Part shown: piece after piece, positions 40,178-49,197 of the stretch
Position numbering within the stretch: the stretch's first letter is position 1
Layout: every line of letters starts with the position of its first letter
Translations under genes and position numbers: made by a program
Notes under the pieces: model-generated
What the model was told of the DNA's origin: nothing
What the model saw: the letters and a program-made list of their open reading frames with translations, nothing else
The model's database searches: none
From: SIG440 sp045592585
GTDB taxonomy: Bacteria; Bacillota; Clostridia; Monoglobales; Monoglobaceae
Direction of reading: 5' to 3'
Assembly: GCA_045592585.1 (NCBI GenBank)
Contig: JAZNVB010000026.1
Span: 9,187 to 73,186 of the forward strand
DNA length: 64,000 nt

Positions 40178-42055
40178 ATGAAAGACGGATTTATCAAGGT
40201 TGCAGCAGCAACACCTGAAATTACCGTAAACAGCACCAAGAAAAACAGCGAAAATATAATAAAACAGATAAACGAAGCGGCATCAAACGGCGCTAAAATT
40301 GTTGTGTTTCCCGAGCTTTGTATAACGGGGTATACTGTTGGCGATTTGGTTTTTCAAAGTACTGCGGTTAAACGTGCGGCAAATGCATTAACCGAAATTC
40401 TTGATGCAACCAAAACTTTGGATGTTCTCTTTGCTGTTGGTTTGCCACTTTTGGTTGACGACAAATTACACAACGTTGCGGCTGTTTGCAAGGGTGGCAA
40501 GGTTCTGGGCTTTGTTCCCAAAACCAACCTTCCCAATTATGGCGAATACCGCGAGGCAAGATTTTATAACAAGCCATCAAAGACTGTTATGGTAGAATTT
40601 AATGGTGCAGATGTTCCCTGCGGCACAAAGTTAATCTTTTGTGCAAATGGAATGGAAAGCTTGCGTATTTCCTGCGAAATCTGTGAGGATATGTGGGTGG
40701 CAATTCCGCCGTCGACCCATCACGCCCTAAACGGCGCAAATGTGATACTCAATTTGTCGGCAAGCGGCGAAACAACAGGAAAATCAGATGTCCGTAAAAC
40801 TCATCTTTCGTCACTTTCTCTTCGGACAATGACGGCGTATATTTATGCCGATGCCGGCGAGGGCGAATCTACAACCGATCTGGTTTTTGGCGGCAATAAT
40901 ATGATTTATGAATGCGGCAAAAAGATTGCCGAGGCAACGTTGTTTGAAAACGGCATAACATACGGTGTTCTTGATCTTGAAAAAACAAGCCTGATGCGTC
41001 GCAAAATGACCACCTTTGTTCCTGAATATGATGAAGAATATAAAAGAATTTATTTTGATATAGAAACTACCGAAACAAAGCCCGAAAACGTAAACCCCCA
41101 TCCTTTTATTCCAAAGGATGATGCACGGCTTAAGGAACGCTGCGAAAGTATTCTCAAAATGCAGTGTGCAGGACTTCGCAAAAGGATAAAACACATAGGT
41201 TTAAAAACCGTAACTTTAGGGGTTTCGGGCGGTCTTGACAGTACTCTGGCATTGCTGGTGACGGCAAAAACCTTTGATGGTTTAGGCCTTGACCGCAATG
41301 GTATTATTGCTGTAACAATGCCTTGCTTTGGCACAACCGACAGAACTTATAATAACTCTAAAAGATTGGCGGATGCTATGGGTGTAACCTTGCGCGAGGT
41401 ATCAATTGCCAAATCTGTAACTCAGCATCTTGAGGATATTGGTGCCTCAATTGACGAACACGACGTAACCTATGAAAATGCTCAGGCAAGAGAAAGAACA
41501 CAGGTGCTTATGGATATATCAAATAAAACCGGTGGAATTGTTGTGGGCACGGGCGATTTATCCGAGCTTGCTCTGGGTTTTGCCACCTACAACGGCGACC
41601 ATATGTCTATGTATGGGGTAAATGCTTCTGTTCCTAAAACCCTGATGCGTTCATTGGTTAAGTATGTGGCGGATGGGATTGGCGGAGAACTGAAGGATAT
41701 ACTGTATGACATTCTCGATACACCGGTCAGCCCGGAACTTTTGCCCCCTGATGAAGGTGCAATAAAGCAGAAGACCGAGGATATAGTTGGCCCATACGAA
41801 ATTCACGATTTTGTGATTTATAACTATGTAAGATTTGGATTCAGCAAAAATAAAATACAAAGGCTTGCCGAGTCGGCGTTTGAGGGCGTGTATACCAAGG
41901 AAACCATCGAAAAATGGCATAACTTGTTTTACAGGAGATTTTTCAATAATCAGTTCAAACGTTCTGCTGTGCCCGACAGCCCCAAGGTGGGAACCGTTTC
42001 ACTTTCGCCAAGAGGTGATTGGGTGATGCCATCTGATGCTGTATTTGAAGAATAA
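40178..42055 (+). CDS. nadE: Glutamine-dependent NAD+ synthetase
   Basis: A 625-residue two-domain enzyme making NAD from deamido-NAD. The N-terminal nitrilase-type glutaminase has the Glu in VFPELCITGY, Lys in VPKTNLPNYGEY, and Cys in SCEICEDMW; the C-terminal synthetase has the ATP PP-loop SGGLDSTLAL and GTGDLSELALGFATYNGD. Long glutamine-using form, so ammonia is channelled from Gln. Confidence 0.96.
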   Translation: MKDGFIKVAAATPEITVNSTKKNSENIIKQINEAASNGAKIVVFPELCITGYTVGDLVFQSTAVKRAANALTEILDATKTLDVLFAVGLPLLVDDKLHNVAAVCKGGKVLGFVPKTNLPNYGEYREARFYNKPSKTVMVEFNGADVPCGTKLIFCANGMESLRISCEICEDMWVAIPPSTHHALNGANVILNLSASGETTGKSDVRKTHLSSLSLRTMTAYIYADAGEGESTTDLVFGGNNMIYECGKKIAEATLFENGITYGVLDLEKTSLMRRKMTTFVPEYDEEYKRIYFDIETTETKPENVNPHPFIPKDDARLKERCESILKMQCAGLRKRIKHIGLKTVTLGVSGGLDSTLALLVTAKTFDGLGLDRNGIIAVTMPCFGTTDRTYNNSKRLADAMGVTLREVSIAKSVTQHLEDIGASIDEHDVTYENAQARERTQVLMDISNKTGGIVVGTGDLSELALGFATYNGDHMSMYGVNASVPKTLMRSLVKYVADGIGGELKDILYDILDTPVSPELLPPDEGAIKQKTEDIVGPYEIHDFVIYNYVRFGFSKNKIQRLAESAFEGVYTKETIEKWHNLFYRRFFNNQFKRSAVPDSPKVGTVSLSPRGDWVMPSDAVFEE

Positions 42056-42061
42056 TATATC

Positions 42062-42085
42062 GGGCGGATTAACTCCGCCCATTTT
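42062..42085 (+). terminator. Intrinsic terminator between nadE and DUF4093 gene
   Basis: GGGCGG and CCGCCC around ATTAACT, then ATTTTT. It ends only about 15 bases before the next ATG and overlaps its SD region, so it may attenuate rather than isolate. Confidence 0.75.
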
Positions 42086-42100
42086 TGCAGGAGAAGACAG

Positions 42101-42700
42101 ATGCTTCATATTAAAGAAACAATCATTGTTGAAGGCAAGTTCGACAAAGAACAGCTTAAAAAGGTTACTGATGCCCCTATAATCTGCACCGGTGGTTTCA
42201 GCCTTTACACCAACAAAAATATAATAAATTCCATACGCCGTATGGCAGAAAAAACAGGAATAATAATCCTTACCGACTCCGATAGTGCCGGCTTTCGCAT
42301 ACGCAATTACATCAGACAATGCGTTGGCAGTTGCGGAACGGTAAAGCACGCATATATTCCGTCGGTAAAGGGCAAGGAACGCCGCAAGGAAACGGCGGGA
42401 AAAGAGGGCTTGCTGGGCGTTGAGGGTATGACGGAAAAACTTTTATCGCAAATTCTGCAAGGCGTTACCGAGGTTGACGAGCCTCTGCCCCGAAAGCCGG
42501 AAGAGGTTATAACAAAAGCGGTTTTTTATGAAGATGGTTTCAGCGGCAAGGATGACAGTCAGGAAAAAAGAATTGCTTTGGCAAGAGAGCTGGGCCTCCC
42601 TGTGCGAATTTCCGCAAATGCAATGATTGATGTGCTGAACACGGCGTTTTCTTATGAGGAATATGAACAGGCGGTAAAAAAAGTCAATAAGATCTATTGA
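42101..42700 (+). CDS. TOPRIM-domain protein, RNase M5-like (DUF4093)
   Basis: A 199-residue protein with an N-terminal TOPRIM fold: ETIIVEGKFDKEQLKKVTDA holds the catalytic Glu and IIILTDSDSAGFRIRNYI the DxD. The basic KGKERRKETAGKEG and C-terminal DUF4093-like half match RNase M5 (rnmV), which matures 5S rRNA. Whether it is the housekeeping RNase M5 or a paralogue cannot be decided here. SD GCAGGAGAAGACAG. Confidence 0.82.
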   Translation: MLHIKETIIVEGKFDKEQLKKVTDAPIICTGGFSLYTNKNIINSIRRMAEKTGIIILTDSDSAGFRIRNYIRQCVGSCGTVKHAYIPSVKGKERRKETAGKEGLLGVEGMTEKLLSQILQGVTEVDEPLPRKPEEVITKAVFYEDGFSGKDDSQEKRIALARELGLPVRISANAMIDVLNTAFSYEEYEQAVKKVNKIY

Positions 42701-43095
42701 AAATTGAAATAGCCAGATACAAGCAAGATAAAAAAATAAATGATAAACATATATTTTTTCTTTAATTGATTTTCAATAATTTCTATTATATTTTTATTAC
42801 AAATAATGTCTATTATTAAAAATAAAGAATAAAGAGAAATAGCTAAAAAAAGAGGAATAGATAGTACATTATATTTTGTTGCTGAAACAAGGTCTAATTT
42901 TAAAATGGAAATAAACCCTCTTGTAAGACCGCATCCAAAGCAGGAAAAACCCAACAAGTTTTTAATAGGACAAAGAGAAACAGAAAAAATTTTTGTCAAA
43001 ACATAAAGCGGAACAAAAAAGATAAACCCTACAATCAAGGAATGCAGGGCTTGTCTTTTTTTGTTTGACAAAGTTTTATACCAACGGATATCCAT
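42694..43095 (-). CDS. DUF2752 family membrane protein
   Basis: A 133-residue small membrane protein; SLCPIKNLLGFSCFGCGLTRGF is the DUF2752 signature with conserved Cys residues and CGLTR. About three hydrophobic segments. ATG 43095 lies inside the end of the upstream TM2 gene, so translation is probably coupled; GTG 43113 is the alternative. Function unknown. The 3' end overlaps that of the DUF4093 gene by 7 bases, tail to tail. Confidence 0.75.
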   Translation of the reverse strand: MDIRWYKTLSNKKRQALHSLIVGFIFFVPLYVLTKIFSVSLCPIKNLLGFSCFGCGLTRGFISILKLDLVSATKYNVLSIPLFLAISLYSLFLIIDIICNKNIIEIIENQLKKKYMFIIYFFILLVSGYFNFQ

Positions 43096-43519
43096 AACTG
43101 TCTCTGAATCCACCGGATAAAATAGAAATTAAATCTATTATAGTGCCGATGCCACATATTCCGTATGTAAAGAAATGAAGAACACCACTGCCTACTTTAC
43201 CTACATACATTCTGTGAAGACCTCCGATACCAAGGAAACCGATTAAACACAAAATTAATGCAACTGTCTTGCTTTTTCTTGGCCCAACACCAAAACCTGA
43301 ATTATTATTCATATTTGTATTGGTGCTCTCGTTAGAATTCGTGATGTTAATTGTTGGTTGTCCGCCTCCTGATTGTTTTGCGTCATCAAGAACATTGCCA
43401 AGGTCTGCTTTGCAGTACATTCTGCCTTTTACCTCAACAAGACAGTCTTTACAAAAAGGTTTGCCACAGTAGGCACACATGCCTTGCGCGTCGATTTCGG
43501 GATGATTTGTACATTTCAT
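43076..43519 (-). CDS. B-box zinc finger and TM2-domain protein
   Basis: A 147-residue protein with an N-terminal B-box-like zinc finger (CTNHPEIDAQGMCAYCGKPFCKDC) and a C-terminal TM2 domain (KSKTVALILCLIGFLGIGGLHRMYVGKVGSG, two membrane segments with a GGLHR-type turn). Between them is an Asn/Ser/Thr-rich linker. Middle gene of a three-gene minus-strand operon; overlaps both neighbours by a few bases. Function of the family is unknown. Confidence 0.8.
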   Translation of the reverse strand: MKCTNHPEIDAQGMCAYCGKPFCKDCLVEVKGRMYCKADLGNVLDDAKQSGGGQPTINITNSNESTNTNMNNNSGFGVGPRKSKTVALILCLIGFLGIGGLHRMYVGKVGSGVLHFFTYGICGIGTIIDLISILSGGFRDSYGYPLV

Positions 43520-43803
43520 TTTTCATTGCCTCCATTTTGGTTATTTTCAGTTAAATAATCTTTTACTTTAAGAAATACCGACCTTGCTACAAATAATACG
43601 GTTATTCCCACAACAACACAGCTGATAAATCCACCCAGAATTAGAACAGGTATCATATTAGAAAAATTCAAATTTTCAAAGCTGAAGAGTGTTGCATTGT
43701 GTGAACCCACCATAAGTGCAATGCCGACTGTCAAGATAACACAAATTAATGATAAGATAATAAGTAACATAATTTGTGAAAAAAATGACTTATTTTTCAA
43801 CAT
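43516..43803 (-). CDS. Small two-helix membrane protein, unknown
   Basis: A 95-residue protein with two strong hydrophobic segments (residues about 12-33 and 50-74), short polar tail rich in Asn. Not recognised. SD AGGAGGG and a consensus promoter precede the ATG, and its stop overlaps the TM2 gene start, so it heads the small operon 43803 to 42694. Confidence 0.65.
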   Translation of the reverse strand: MLKNKSFFSQIMLLIILSLICVILTVGIALMVGSHNATLFSFENLNFSNMIPVLILGGFISCVVVGITVLFVARSVFLKVKDYLTENNQNGGNEK

Positions 43804-43823
43804 TATCCCTCCTAACTAGACAC

Positions 43824-43852
43824 ATTCTATCATAAAAATACATAACTGTCAA
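43824..43852 (-). promoter_or_regulatory. Promoter of the minus-strand small membrane protein operon
   Basis: Minus strand TTGACA (43852-43847), 17-base spacer, TAGAAT (43829-43824). Confidence 0.85.
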
Positions 43853-43948
43853 TATAAAATAAAGATTTTAGTTAATGTTTTAAGGTTTTAAGTTCTGTTA
43901 ATACTGATTACTGAATGATAGAATAAAATAAAGGTAGGTGTTAATGTT

Positions 43949-44305
43949 TTGAACTATAAATTGTTAGGAAACCAAATAAGGAAGTACAGAAAGGAAAAAC
44001 AATATACATTAGAGCAGTTAGCTGAAAAACTTGATGTTTCAACTACCTTTATAGGGCAAATTGAAAGAGCAAAAGGGATACCGTCACTCGAAACACTTGT
44101 TAAGATAGCCAATGTTTTAGAGGTATCTACCGATAGTTTGCTTTTTGGAGATTTGAATTTAAAAGCAGGCAATAATTATTTTGTTAAGGAAGTTGAAAAA
44201 CGAACAGAATCATTTACCAAAAAGGAAAAGGAAATATTGTTAAATTTCATAGAGCTTTTTGAAGAATACCGCACAGCGTCAGATAAAATAAACAAAAAAA
44301 GTTAA
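43949..44305 (+). CDS. XRE family transcriptional regulator
   Basis: A 118-residue Cro/CI-type regulator: helix-turn-helix YTLEQLAEKLDVSTTFIGQIERAKGIPSLETLVKIANVLEVS, then a short C-terminal helix. TTG start at 43949; the preceding GGTAGGTG is a moderate SD. Divergent from the small membrane protein operon, with which it shares a 145-base intergenic region; it may regulate that operon and itself. Confidence 0.85.
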   Translation: MNYKLLGNQIRKYRKEKQYTLEQLAEKLDVSTTFIGQIERAKGIPSLETLVKIANVLEVSTDSLLFGDLNLKAGNNYFVKEVEKRTESFTKKEKEILLNFIELFEEYRTASDKINKKS

Positions 44306-44315
44306 TACTATATGT

Positions 44316-44351
44316 AATCTCACAGACCCAGAAGGATTTGTGAGATTTTTA
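44316..44351 (+). terminator. Intrinsic terminator after XRE gene
   Basis: AATCTCACA pairs with TGTGAGATT around a 14-base loop, followed by a T-run. Confidence 0.85.
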
Positions 44352-44452
44352 ACAATATTTCGTTTTTTACTTGCTTTTTGTTGTATTATATGCTAAAATT
44401 TAATGGTTGAAAAATGCCGCAGAAGATGCGGTTGAAAGATAGGAGAAAAACG

Positions 44453-46363
44453 ATGGAAAACAAAAACAATTTTAAACCGTATGTTCCGGCAGATAAGGTT
44501 ACACCCGAATTGACGGTTACATCAATTATTATGGGTATCTTGCTTGCGGTTGTGTTTGGTGCTGCCAATGCGTATCTGGGACTTCGTGTAGGTATGACAG
44601 TTTCGGCATCAATCCCTGCGGCTGTTATTGCTATGGGCGTAATTCGTGTTATTATGCGCAAAAATTCAATTTTGGAAAGTAATGTTGTGCAGACAATCGG
44701 TTCTGCCGGCGAGTCTTTGGCGGCAGGTGCAATCTTCACACTTCCGGCTCTGTTTTTGTGGGCAGCCGAGGGAACAATGGAAAAACCTGGTCTTATCGAA
44801 ATTACTTTGATTTCACTTCTTGGTGGTCTGCTTGGTGTATTCTTTATGGTGCCCCTTCGTAATGCCCTGATTGTTAAAGAGCATGGTGTGCTTCCGTATC
44901 CCGAAGGTACGGCTTGTGCCGAGGTTCTTCTTGCAGGTGAAAAGGGTGGAGCAAATGCATCTACCGTGTTTGCAGGTATGGGCTTTGCGGCAGCTTTTAA
45001 GTTCATTATTGACGGTCTTAAAGCTGTGCCCGGTGAAATTGGTTTGAGAGTAAAGGGTTATGCAGGTGAAATAGGTACACAGATTTACCCCGCTGTAATG
45101 AGCGTGGGATATATCTGCGGTCCCAGAATTTCATCATATATGTTTGCCGGCGGTGTGCTGAGCTGGCTTGTGCTTATTCCTATGATTGTTCTTTTTGGCA
45201 GAGATATTGTCCTCTATCCGGGAACCGAAACAATTGGTGCCATCTTTGATGCAAACGGTCCAAGCGGTATCTGGAGTTCATATATCCGCTATATCGGTGC
45301 AGGTGCTTTAGCTGCCGGCGGTATTATCAGTCTGATTAAGTCACTGCCTTTGATTGTAAATACCTTTGTTGGCGCAATGAAGGGTATGAAGGGTTCTGCG
45401 GTGGTATCAGGTGAGCGTACTGCACGAGACATAAGTATGAAGATTGTGCTTATTTCAATTGCAGTGCTGACTCTTCTTGTATGGCTTGTTCCTGCAATTC
45501 CTGTAACCCTGATTGGTGCAGTAGTTATTGTTGTATTTGGATTTTTCTTTGCCACAGTTTCATCACGTATGGTTGGTCTGGTAGGCAGCAGTAACAATCC
45601 TGTATCAGGTATGGCGATTGCAACACTTCTTATCGCAACATTGATACTTAAACTGACAGGCGACAGCGGTGCTCACGGTATGCGTGCGGCAATTGCAATT
45701 GGCTCTATTATCTGCATTGTTGCGGCGATTTCGGGCGATACCTCGCAGGATTTAAAGACGGGCTACCTTCTTGGTGCAACACCCAAAAAACAGCAGATTG
45801 GCGAAATTATCGGTGTTGTTGCTGCAGCACTTGCTATTGGTGGAACACTTTATCTTCTTGACAGTGCATGGGGCTTTGGCTCTGACGAACTTGCTGCTCC
45901 TCAGGCTACACTTATGAAAATGATTATTGAGGGCGTTATGGATGCAAACCTTCCCTGGGGTCTGGTGCTTGTGGGTGTATTTATTGCAATCGTTGTTGAG
46001 ATTGTGGGTATTCCTGTATTGCCATTTGCAATCGGTGTGTATCTCCCAGTACATCTCAATGCCTGCATTATGGTTGGCGGTCTGGTACGTCTTGCTCTTG
46101 ATAAGCTCAAAAAGTCTGAAGAAGAAAAAACCGCTATCGTCAGCGACGGTATACTTTTCTGCTCGGGTATGATTGCCGGTGAGGGAATTGTGGGTATTCT
46201 GCTTGCCCTCCTTGCGGTATTTGGAATTGACAAGGTTCTGGACATTTCAGGAATTTTAAATCTTCCTGTATCTGTTTCAAACATAGCAAGCCTTGCCGTG
46301 TTTGCACTTGTTATTCTTTCTGTACTCAAGTTCTCTGTATGGAAAAAGCGTAGTGTAAAATAA
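44453..46363 (+). CDS. OPT family oligopeptide transporter
   Basis: A 636-residue, very hydrophobic protein with about 14-16 membrane segments. LRVGMTVSASIPAAVIAMGV, LPYPEGTACAEVLLAGEKGG, and SGDTSQDLKTGYLLGATPKKQQIGE are OPT/YSL-type signatures. Imports small peptides, probably proton-driven. ATG 44453 has GGAGAAAAACG upstream. A PqqD-like gene overlaps the operon 1 base after its stop, an association seen in other Clostridia. Confidence 0.93.
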   Translation: MENKNNFKPYVPADKVTPELTVTSIIMGILLAVVFGAANAYLGLRVGMTVSASIPAAVIAMGVIRVIMRKNSILESNVVQTIGSAGESLAAGAIFTLPALFLWAAEGTMEKPGLIEITLISLLGGLLGVFFMVPLRNALIVKEHGVLPYPEGTACAEVLLAGEKGGANASTVFAGMGFAAAFKFIIDGLKAVPGEIGLRVKGYAGEIGTQIYPAVMSVGYICGPRISSYMFAGGVLSWLVLIPMIVLFGRDIVLYPGTETIGAIFDANGPSGIWSSYIRYIGAGALAAGGIISLIKSLPLIVNTFVGAMKGMKGSAVVSGERTARDISMKIVLISIAVLTLLVWLVPAIPVTLIGAVVIVVFGFFFATVSSRMVGLVGSSNNPVSGMAIATLLIATLILKLTGDSGAHGMRAAIAIGSIICIVAAISGDTSQDLKTGYLLGATPKKQQIGEIIGVVAAALAIGGTLYLLDSAWGFGSDELAAPQATLMKMIIEGVMDANLPWGLVLVGVFIAIVVEIVGIPVLPFAIGVYLPVHLNACIMVGGLVRLALDKLKKSEEEKTAIVSDGILFCSGMIAGEGIVGILLALLAVFGIDKVLDISGILNLPVSVSNIASLAVFALVILSVLKFSVWKKRSVK

Positions 46364-46364
46364 T

Positions 46365-46712
46365 ATGAAGAAAAAAGAAAAGATTACAGAAAACTATCTT
46401 GAAAAAATTCCTGCCCGCAATCCGATGATTGAATGGACAGTGGACGATGCAGGAAGTGTAACTCTTAATATTCCTAACACAGGCATATTAAATAAAATTG
46501 CTCAAAAGCTGTTTAAAAAACCGCCCATAACTTATGTTCACCTTGATGAACACGGCAGTTTTGTGTGGCAGCTTGCAGACGGAAAAAGGGATATTATTTC
46601 TCTTGGTGAGGATGTTAAGACAAAATTTGGCGATGCCGCCGAGCCTTTGTATCCACGTCTTGCAAATTTCTTTCAGATTCTTGACAGTTATGGATTTATA
46701 GAATGGAAATAA
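46365..46712 (+). CDS. PqqD-family small protein
   Basis: A 115-residue protein with the PqqD pattern VHLDEHGSFVWQLADGKRDIISLGEDV and a C-terminal LANFFQILDSYGFIEW. PqqD proteins usually present precursor peptides to radical SAM enzymes, but no such enzyme or peptide gene is nearby. Here it follows the OPT transporter directly, so a peptide-binding role in transport is possible. Weak SD; coupled translation likely. Confidence 0.75.
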   Translation: MKKKEKITENYLEKIPARNPMIEWTVDDAGSVTLNIPNTGILNKIAQKLFKKPPITYVHLDEHGSFVWQLADGKRDIISLGEDVKTKFGDAAEPLYPRLANFFQILDSYGFIEWK

Positions 46713-46714
46713 AA

Positions 46715-46753
46715 AAAGGACTGTTTGAAAACTTCGTTTTTAAGCAGTCCTTT
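46715..46753. terminator. Bidirectional terminator
   Basis: AAAGGACTG (46715-46723) with CAGTCCTTT (46745-46753), with further pairing of AAAAC and GTTTT inside; between the convergent PqqD-like and SGNH genes. Confidence 0.8.
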
Positions 46754-46784
46754 ATGCATAAACTGATTATGTCAAATTGCAATA

Positions 46785-47861
46785 CTATTTTCCCAGAATT
46801 TCTTTAAGGAGTGGGTAAATCTTTGTTGCCATTTCCCAAAATCCCAAATCGGTTGGGTGAGTAGTGTCAACTGTCGATTCCGGATTTTCAAGGAGTTTAA
46901 AGCCGTCAATAAAATAAACATTGTCACCACGGTTCTTTGCTTTTTCGTAGGAGTTTATTACGATTTCATTTATTTTTAGATAACGGTCGGTCTGTTTTGC
47001 GTTTTTAAGCTGTGGGCAAATGGGTGGGCTTAAAAAAATAACGGGCAGGTCAGGATGTTTTTCTCTGACAATTTCGTAAAAAGGATAGTATGTGTTTTCG
47101 TAATGCTCGATTGAGGGAGTGTTGTGCCCATAGGCATAAACGAACACAGACATATCCAATGTGGCAATATGATGTGCCAGAGCCGCCTCGCCCTTATCGT
47201 TGCCCGAGAAACCCAGATTGATAAAATCTGTATCAAGCCATCTTGACAAAAGTGCAGGATAATTTGTGCCCGGTCTTGACGCGCATCCACCTTGAGATAT
47301 TGACGAGCCGTAGTAAACAACGGGCTTTTCAATTGAATAGGGCACGGGTTTTTCAAGAACACAATCACTTTCAAGACCTATGTAAAGGCTGTTTACGCCA
47401 TTGTACATAGGAAAGTTTATTGTGATTTCACGAAGTTTGCGTTCATCAAATTCGTGAAAAACGTTGTATGACTGACCGGAGCTTGCCAATACTTTTTTAA
47501 AGGCAAGTTCGTTGGGGTTATCCGCAGGGGCGGCATAAAGGTCAAAGCCGTGGCTTCCTGTTGCGGGCATATGATACATAACCCCCGAATCACCCAATTC
47601 AGTTTTGATTGCAATTGTTTTGGAATTTGTCCTGAAACGGACTCTACCGCCGGAGGTGTGCAGAATAAGTCTTTGTACAGATTCACTTACACCATCGCAT
47701 TCCGTAAACGAAATGGGCATCCGTGAGAAAACTCCTGTTTCACGGGGCGAGGAAAATCCATAAAGGGTAAAGGGCTCATCCAGACAGTTACGAAAGATTA
47801 AGCCGTTTTCACCGACCTCCCGGGGTTTAAAATTTTTATCCATATCTTCAATTTTTGACAT
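46785..47861 (-). CDS. SGNH/GDSL-type hydrolase with N-terminal beta domain
   Basis: A 358-residue esterase. The first 170 residues form a beta-sandwich-like domain; the catalytic part has YYGSSISQGG (block I Ser), NLGFSGNDKGE (Gly/Asn block), GHNTP and the C-terminal HPTDLGFWEMA with Asp and His. Such two-domain SGNH enzymes often deacetylate polysaccharides. No signal peptide, so it would act inside the cell. ATG 47861 has AAAGGAG 8 bases upstream; the longer frame start lacks an SD. Confidence 0.85.
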   Translation of the reverse strand: MSKIEDMDKNFKPREVGENGLIFRNCLDEPFTLYGFSSPRETGVFSRMPISFTECDGVSESVQRLILHTSGGRVRFRTNSKTIAIKTELGDSGVMYHMPATGSHGFDLYAAPADNPNELAFKKVLASSGQSYNVFHEFDERKLREITINFPMYNGVNSLYIGLESDCVLEKPVPYSIEKPVVYYGSSISQGGCASRPGTNYPALLSRWLDTDFINLGFSGNDKGEAALAHHIATLDMSVFVYAYGHNTPSIEHYENTYYPFYEIVREKHPDLPVIFLSPPICPQLKNAKQTDRYLKINEIVINSYEKAKNRGDNVYFIDGFKLLENPESTVDTTHPTDLGFWEMATKIYPLLKEILGK

Positions 47862-48049
47862 AATAATATCTCCTTTGTAAATAGAAAACATATGATTATT
47901 ATATCATATAGATTAAAAAAAATAAATGTTTTTTTGCACATAAAATCCTATAAAAAAATAAACAATCTGAGGTGAAATGGGATAAAAAAGGACTTGCGCC
48001 CCCAAAAATATGTTAAAATAAAAAACATATTTGTGAGGAGGCAACCAAA

Positions 48050-48562
48050 ATGTTAAATGCAAAAGTAAGAGCATTACTTAATGACCAGATAAATAAGGAA
48101 TTATATTCTGCGTATTTATATTTGGATTTTTCCTTATACTATGACAGAGAAGGAATTGACGGTTTTTCAAACTGGTATAAAATTCAGGCACAGGAAGAAA
48201 GAGATCACGCAATGCTGATTCTCCAGTATTTGCAGAACAACAGCGAAAATATTGAACTGTTGCCCGTGGCAAAGCCTGACAAAGAGCCAAAGAATTTGAT
48301 GGACCCGCTTGAAATGGCTTTGGAGCACGAAAGATATGTTACAAGCCTGATAAACGATATATACGGCGAGGCATACAGCGTAAAAGATTTCAGAACAATG
48401 CAGTTTCTTGACTGGTTTGTAAAGGAACAGCTTGAAGAGGAGAAGAATTCAGAAGATATGATTTCTAAAATGAAGCTGTTTGGAAACGATTCCAAGGGAC
48501 TTTATATGCTTGACGCCGAGTATGCAACAAGAGTATATACCGCACCGTCACTTGTTCTTTAA
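48050..48562 (+). CDS. ftnA: Ferritin
   Basis: Non-haem ferritin, 170 residues. Ferroxidase ligands appear in KELYSAYLYLDFSLYYD (Glu), QAQEERDHAM (Glu and His), and LEHERYV and EQLEEEKNS. Stores iron as 24-mers and limits oxidative damage. SD GAGGAGGCAACCAAA. The upstream 188-base gap also holds the SGNH gene promoter; a -10-like TAAAAT is at 48014-48019 but no clear -35 is seen. Confidence 0.95.
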   Translation: MLNAKVRALLNDQINKELYSAYLYLDFSLYYDREGIDGFSNWYKIQAQEERDHAMLILQYLQNNSENIELLPVAKPDKEPKNLMDPLEMALEHERYVTSLINDIYGEAYSVKDFRTMQFLDWFVKEQLEEEKNSEDMISKMKLFGNDSKGLYMLDAEYATRVYTAPSLVL

Positions 48563-48617
48563 GCTGTGGATATTTAAACACCACATGGCTTAAATTATCA
48601 AAGAAGGTGGTCGTTTT

Positions 48618-49055
48618 ATGAAAAAACTATTTTCTGTAGCAGTTGGAGCAATAAGTGCTGTATGTTTGCTTGCAGGATGCACAACGGGAAACAATGCCGC
48701 ATCATCGGCGGTAGATGATGTGAAACAAGCCGGCGAAAAAATAATGAATGAAACCCAAAATGCAGTTGAAAATGTAACCGATATGGGCACTGCTGAAACG
48801 GGGAATATGACAAAGCCTGACAATAAAGATAATGTCGACAAAACAAAGTTTATCGGCGAGGATAAGGCAAGGTCTATTGCATTGAAAAAGGCAGGGTTAT
48901 CCGCCAACCAGGTTACCTTTGATAAGGTGGAGCTTGACCGTGACGACGGAGTGTGGCAGTATGAGGTGGAATTCCGCAAGGACCGCACCGAATATGATGC
49001 CGACATAAAGGCTGATGACGGTTCAATTCTTTCCTGGGATGTGGACAACGACTAA
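48618..49055 (+). CDS. PepSY-domain lipoprotein
   Basis: A 145-residue lipoprotein: signal peptide with lipobox LLAGC (Cys near residue 21), a low-complexity linker rich in Asn/Thr/Lys, then a PepSY domain (IGEDKARSIALKKAGLSANQVTFDKVELDRDDGVWQYEVEF). PepSY domains are thought to inhibit proteases or bind peptides near the membrane. It should be lipidated by Lgt, encoded at 25881. Confidence 0.88.
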   Translation: MKKLFSVAVGAISAVCLLAGCTTGNNAASSAVDDVKQAGEKIMNETQNAVENVTDMGTAETGNMTKPDNKDNVDKTKFIGEDKARSIALKKAGLSANQVTFDKVELDRDDGVWQYEVEFRKDRTEYDADIKADDGSILSWDVDND

Positions 49056-49073
49056 GAAAGCATATTGCAAAAT

Positions 49074-49110
49074 ATAGAAATCCATTTTTATGGGTTTCTA
49101 TATTTTTTTT
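49074..49110 (+). terminator. Intrinsic terminator after PepSY gene
   Basis: ATAGAAATCCAT pairs with ATGGGTTTCTAT around TTTT (one wobble) and runs into eight T. Confidence 0.9.
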
Positions 49111-49120
49111 GCCAAAACTG

Positions 49121-49149
49121 TTGACAATCTTCAAAAGTTATGCTATATT
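49121..49149 (+). promoter_or_regulatory. Promoter of GntR-ABC operon
   Basis: TTGACA (49121-49126), 17-base spacer, TATATT (49144-49149). Confidence 0.88.
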
Positions 49150-49176
49150 AACTGTGTTAATACAAATGATACAGTT
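49150..49176 (+). promoter_or_regulatory. Probable operator of the GntR (YtrA-like) regulator
   Basis: AACTGTGT and ATACAGTT form an inverted repeat (15 bases between the perfect six-base arms) directly after the -10 box. Position over the start site fits autorepression by the first gene of the operon. Confidence 0.6.
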
Positions 49177-49197
49177 GCGGTATGAGGAGGTGAGTGA

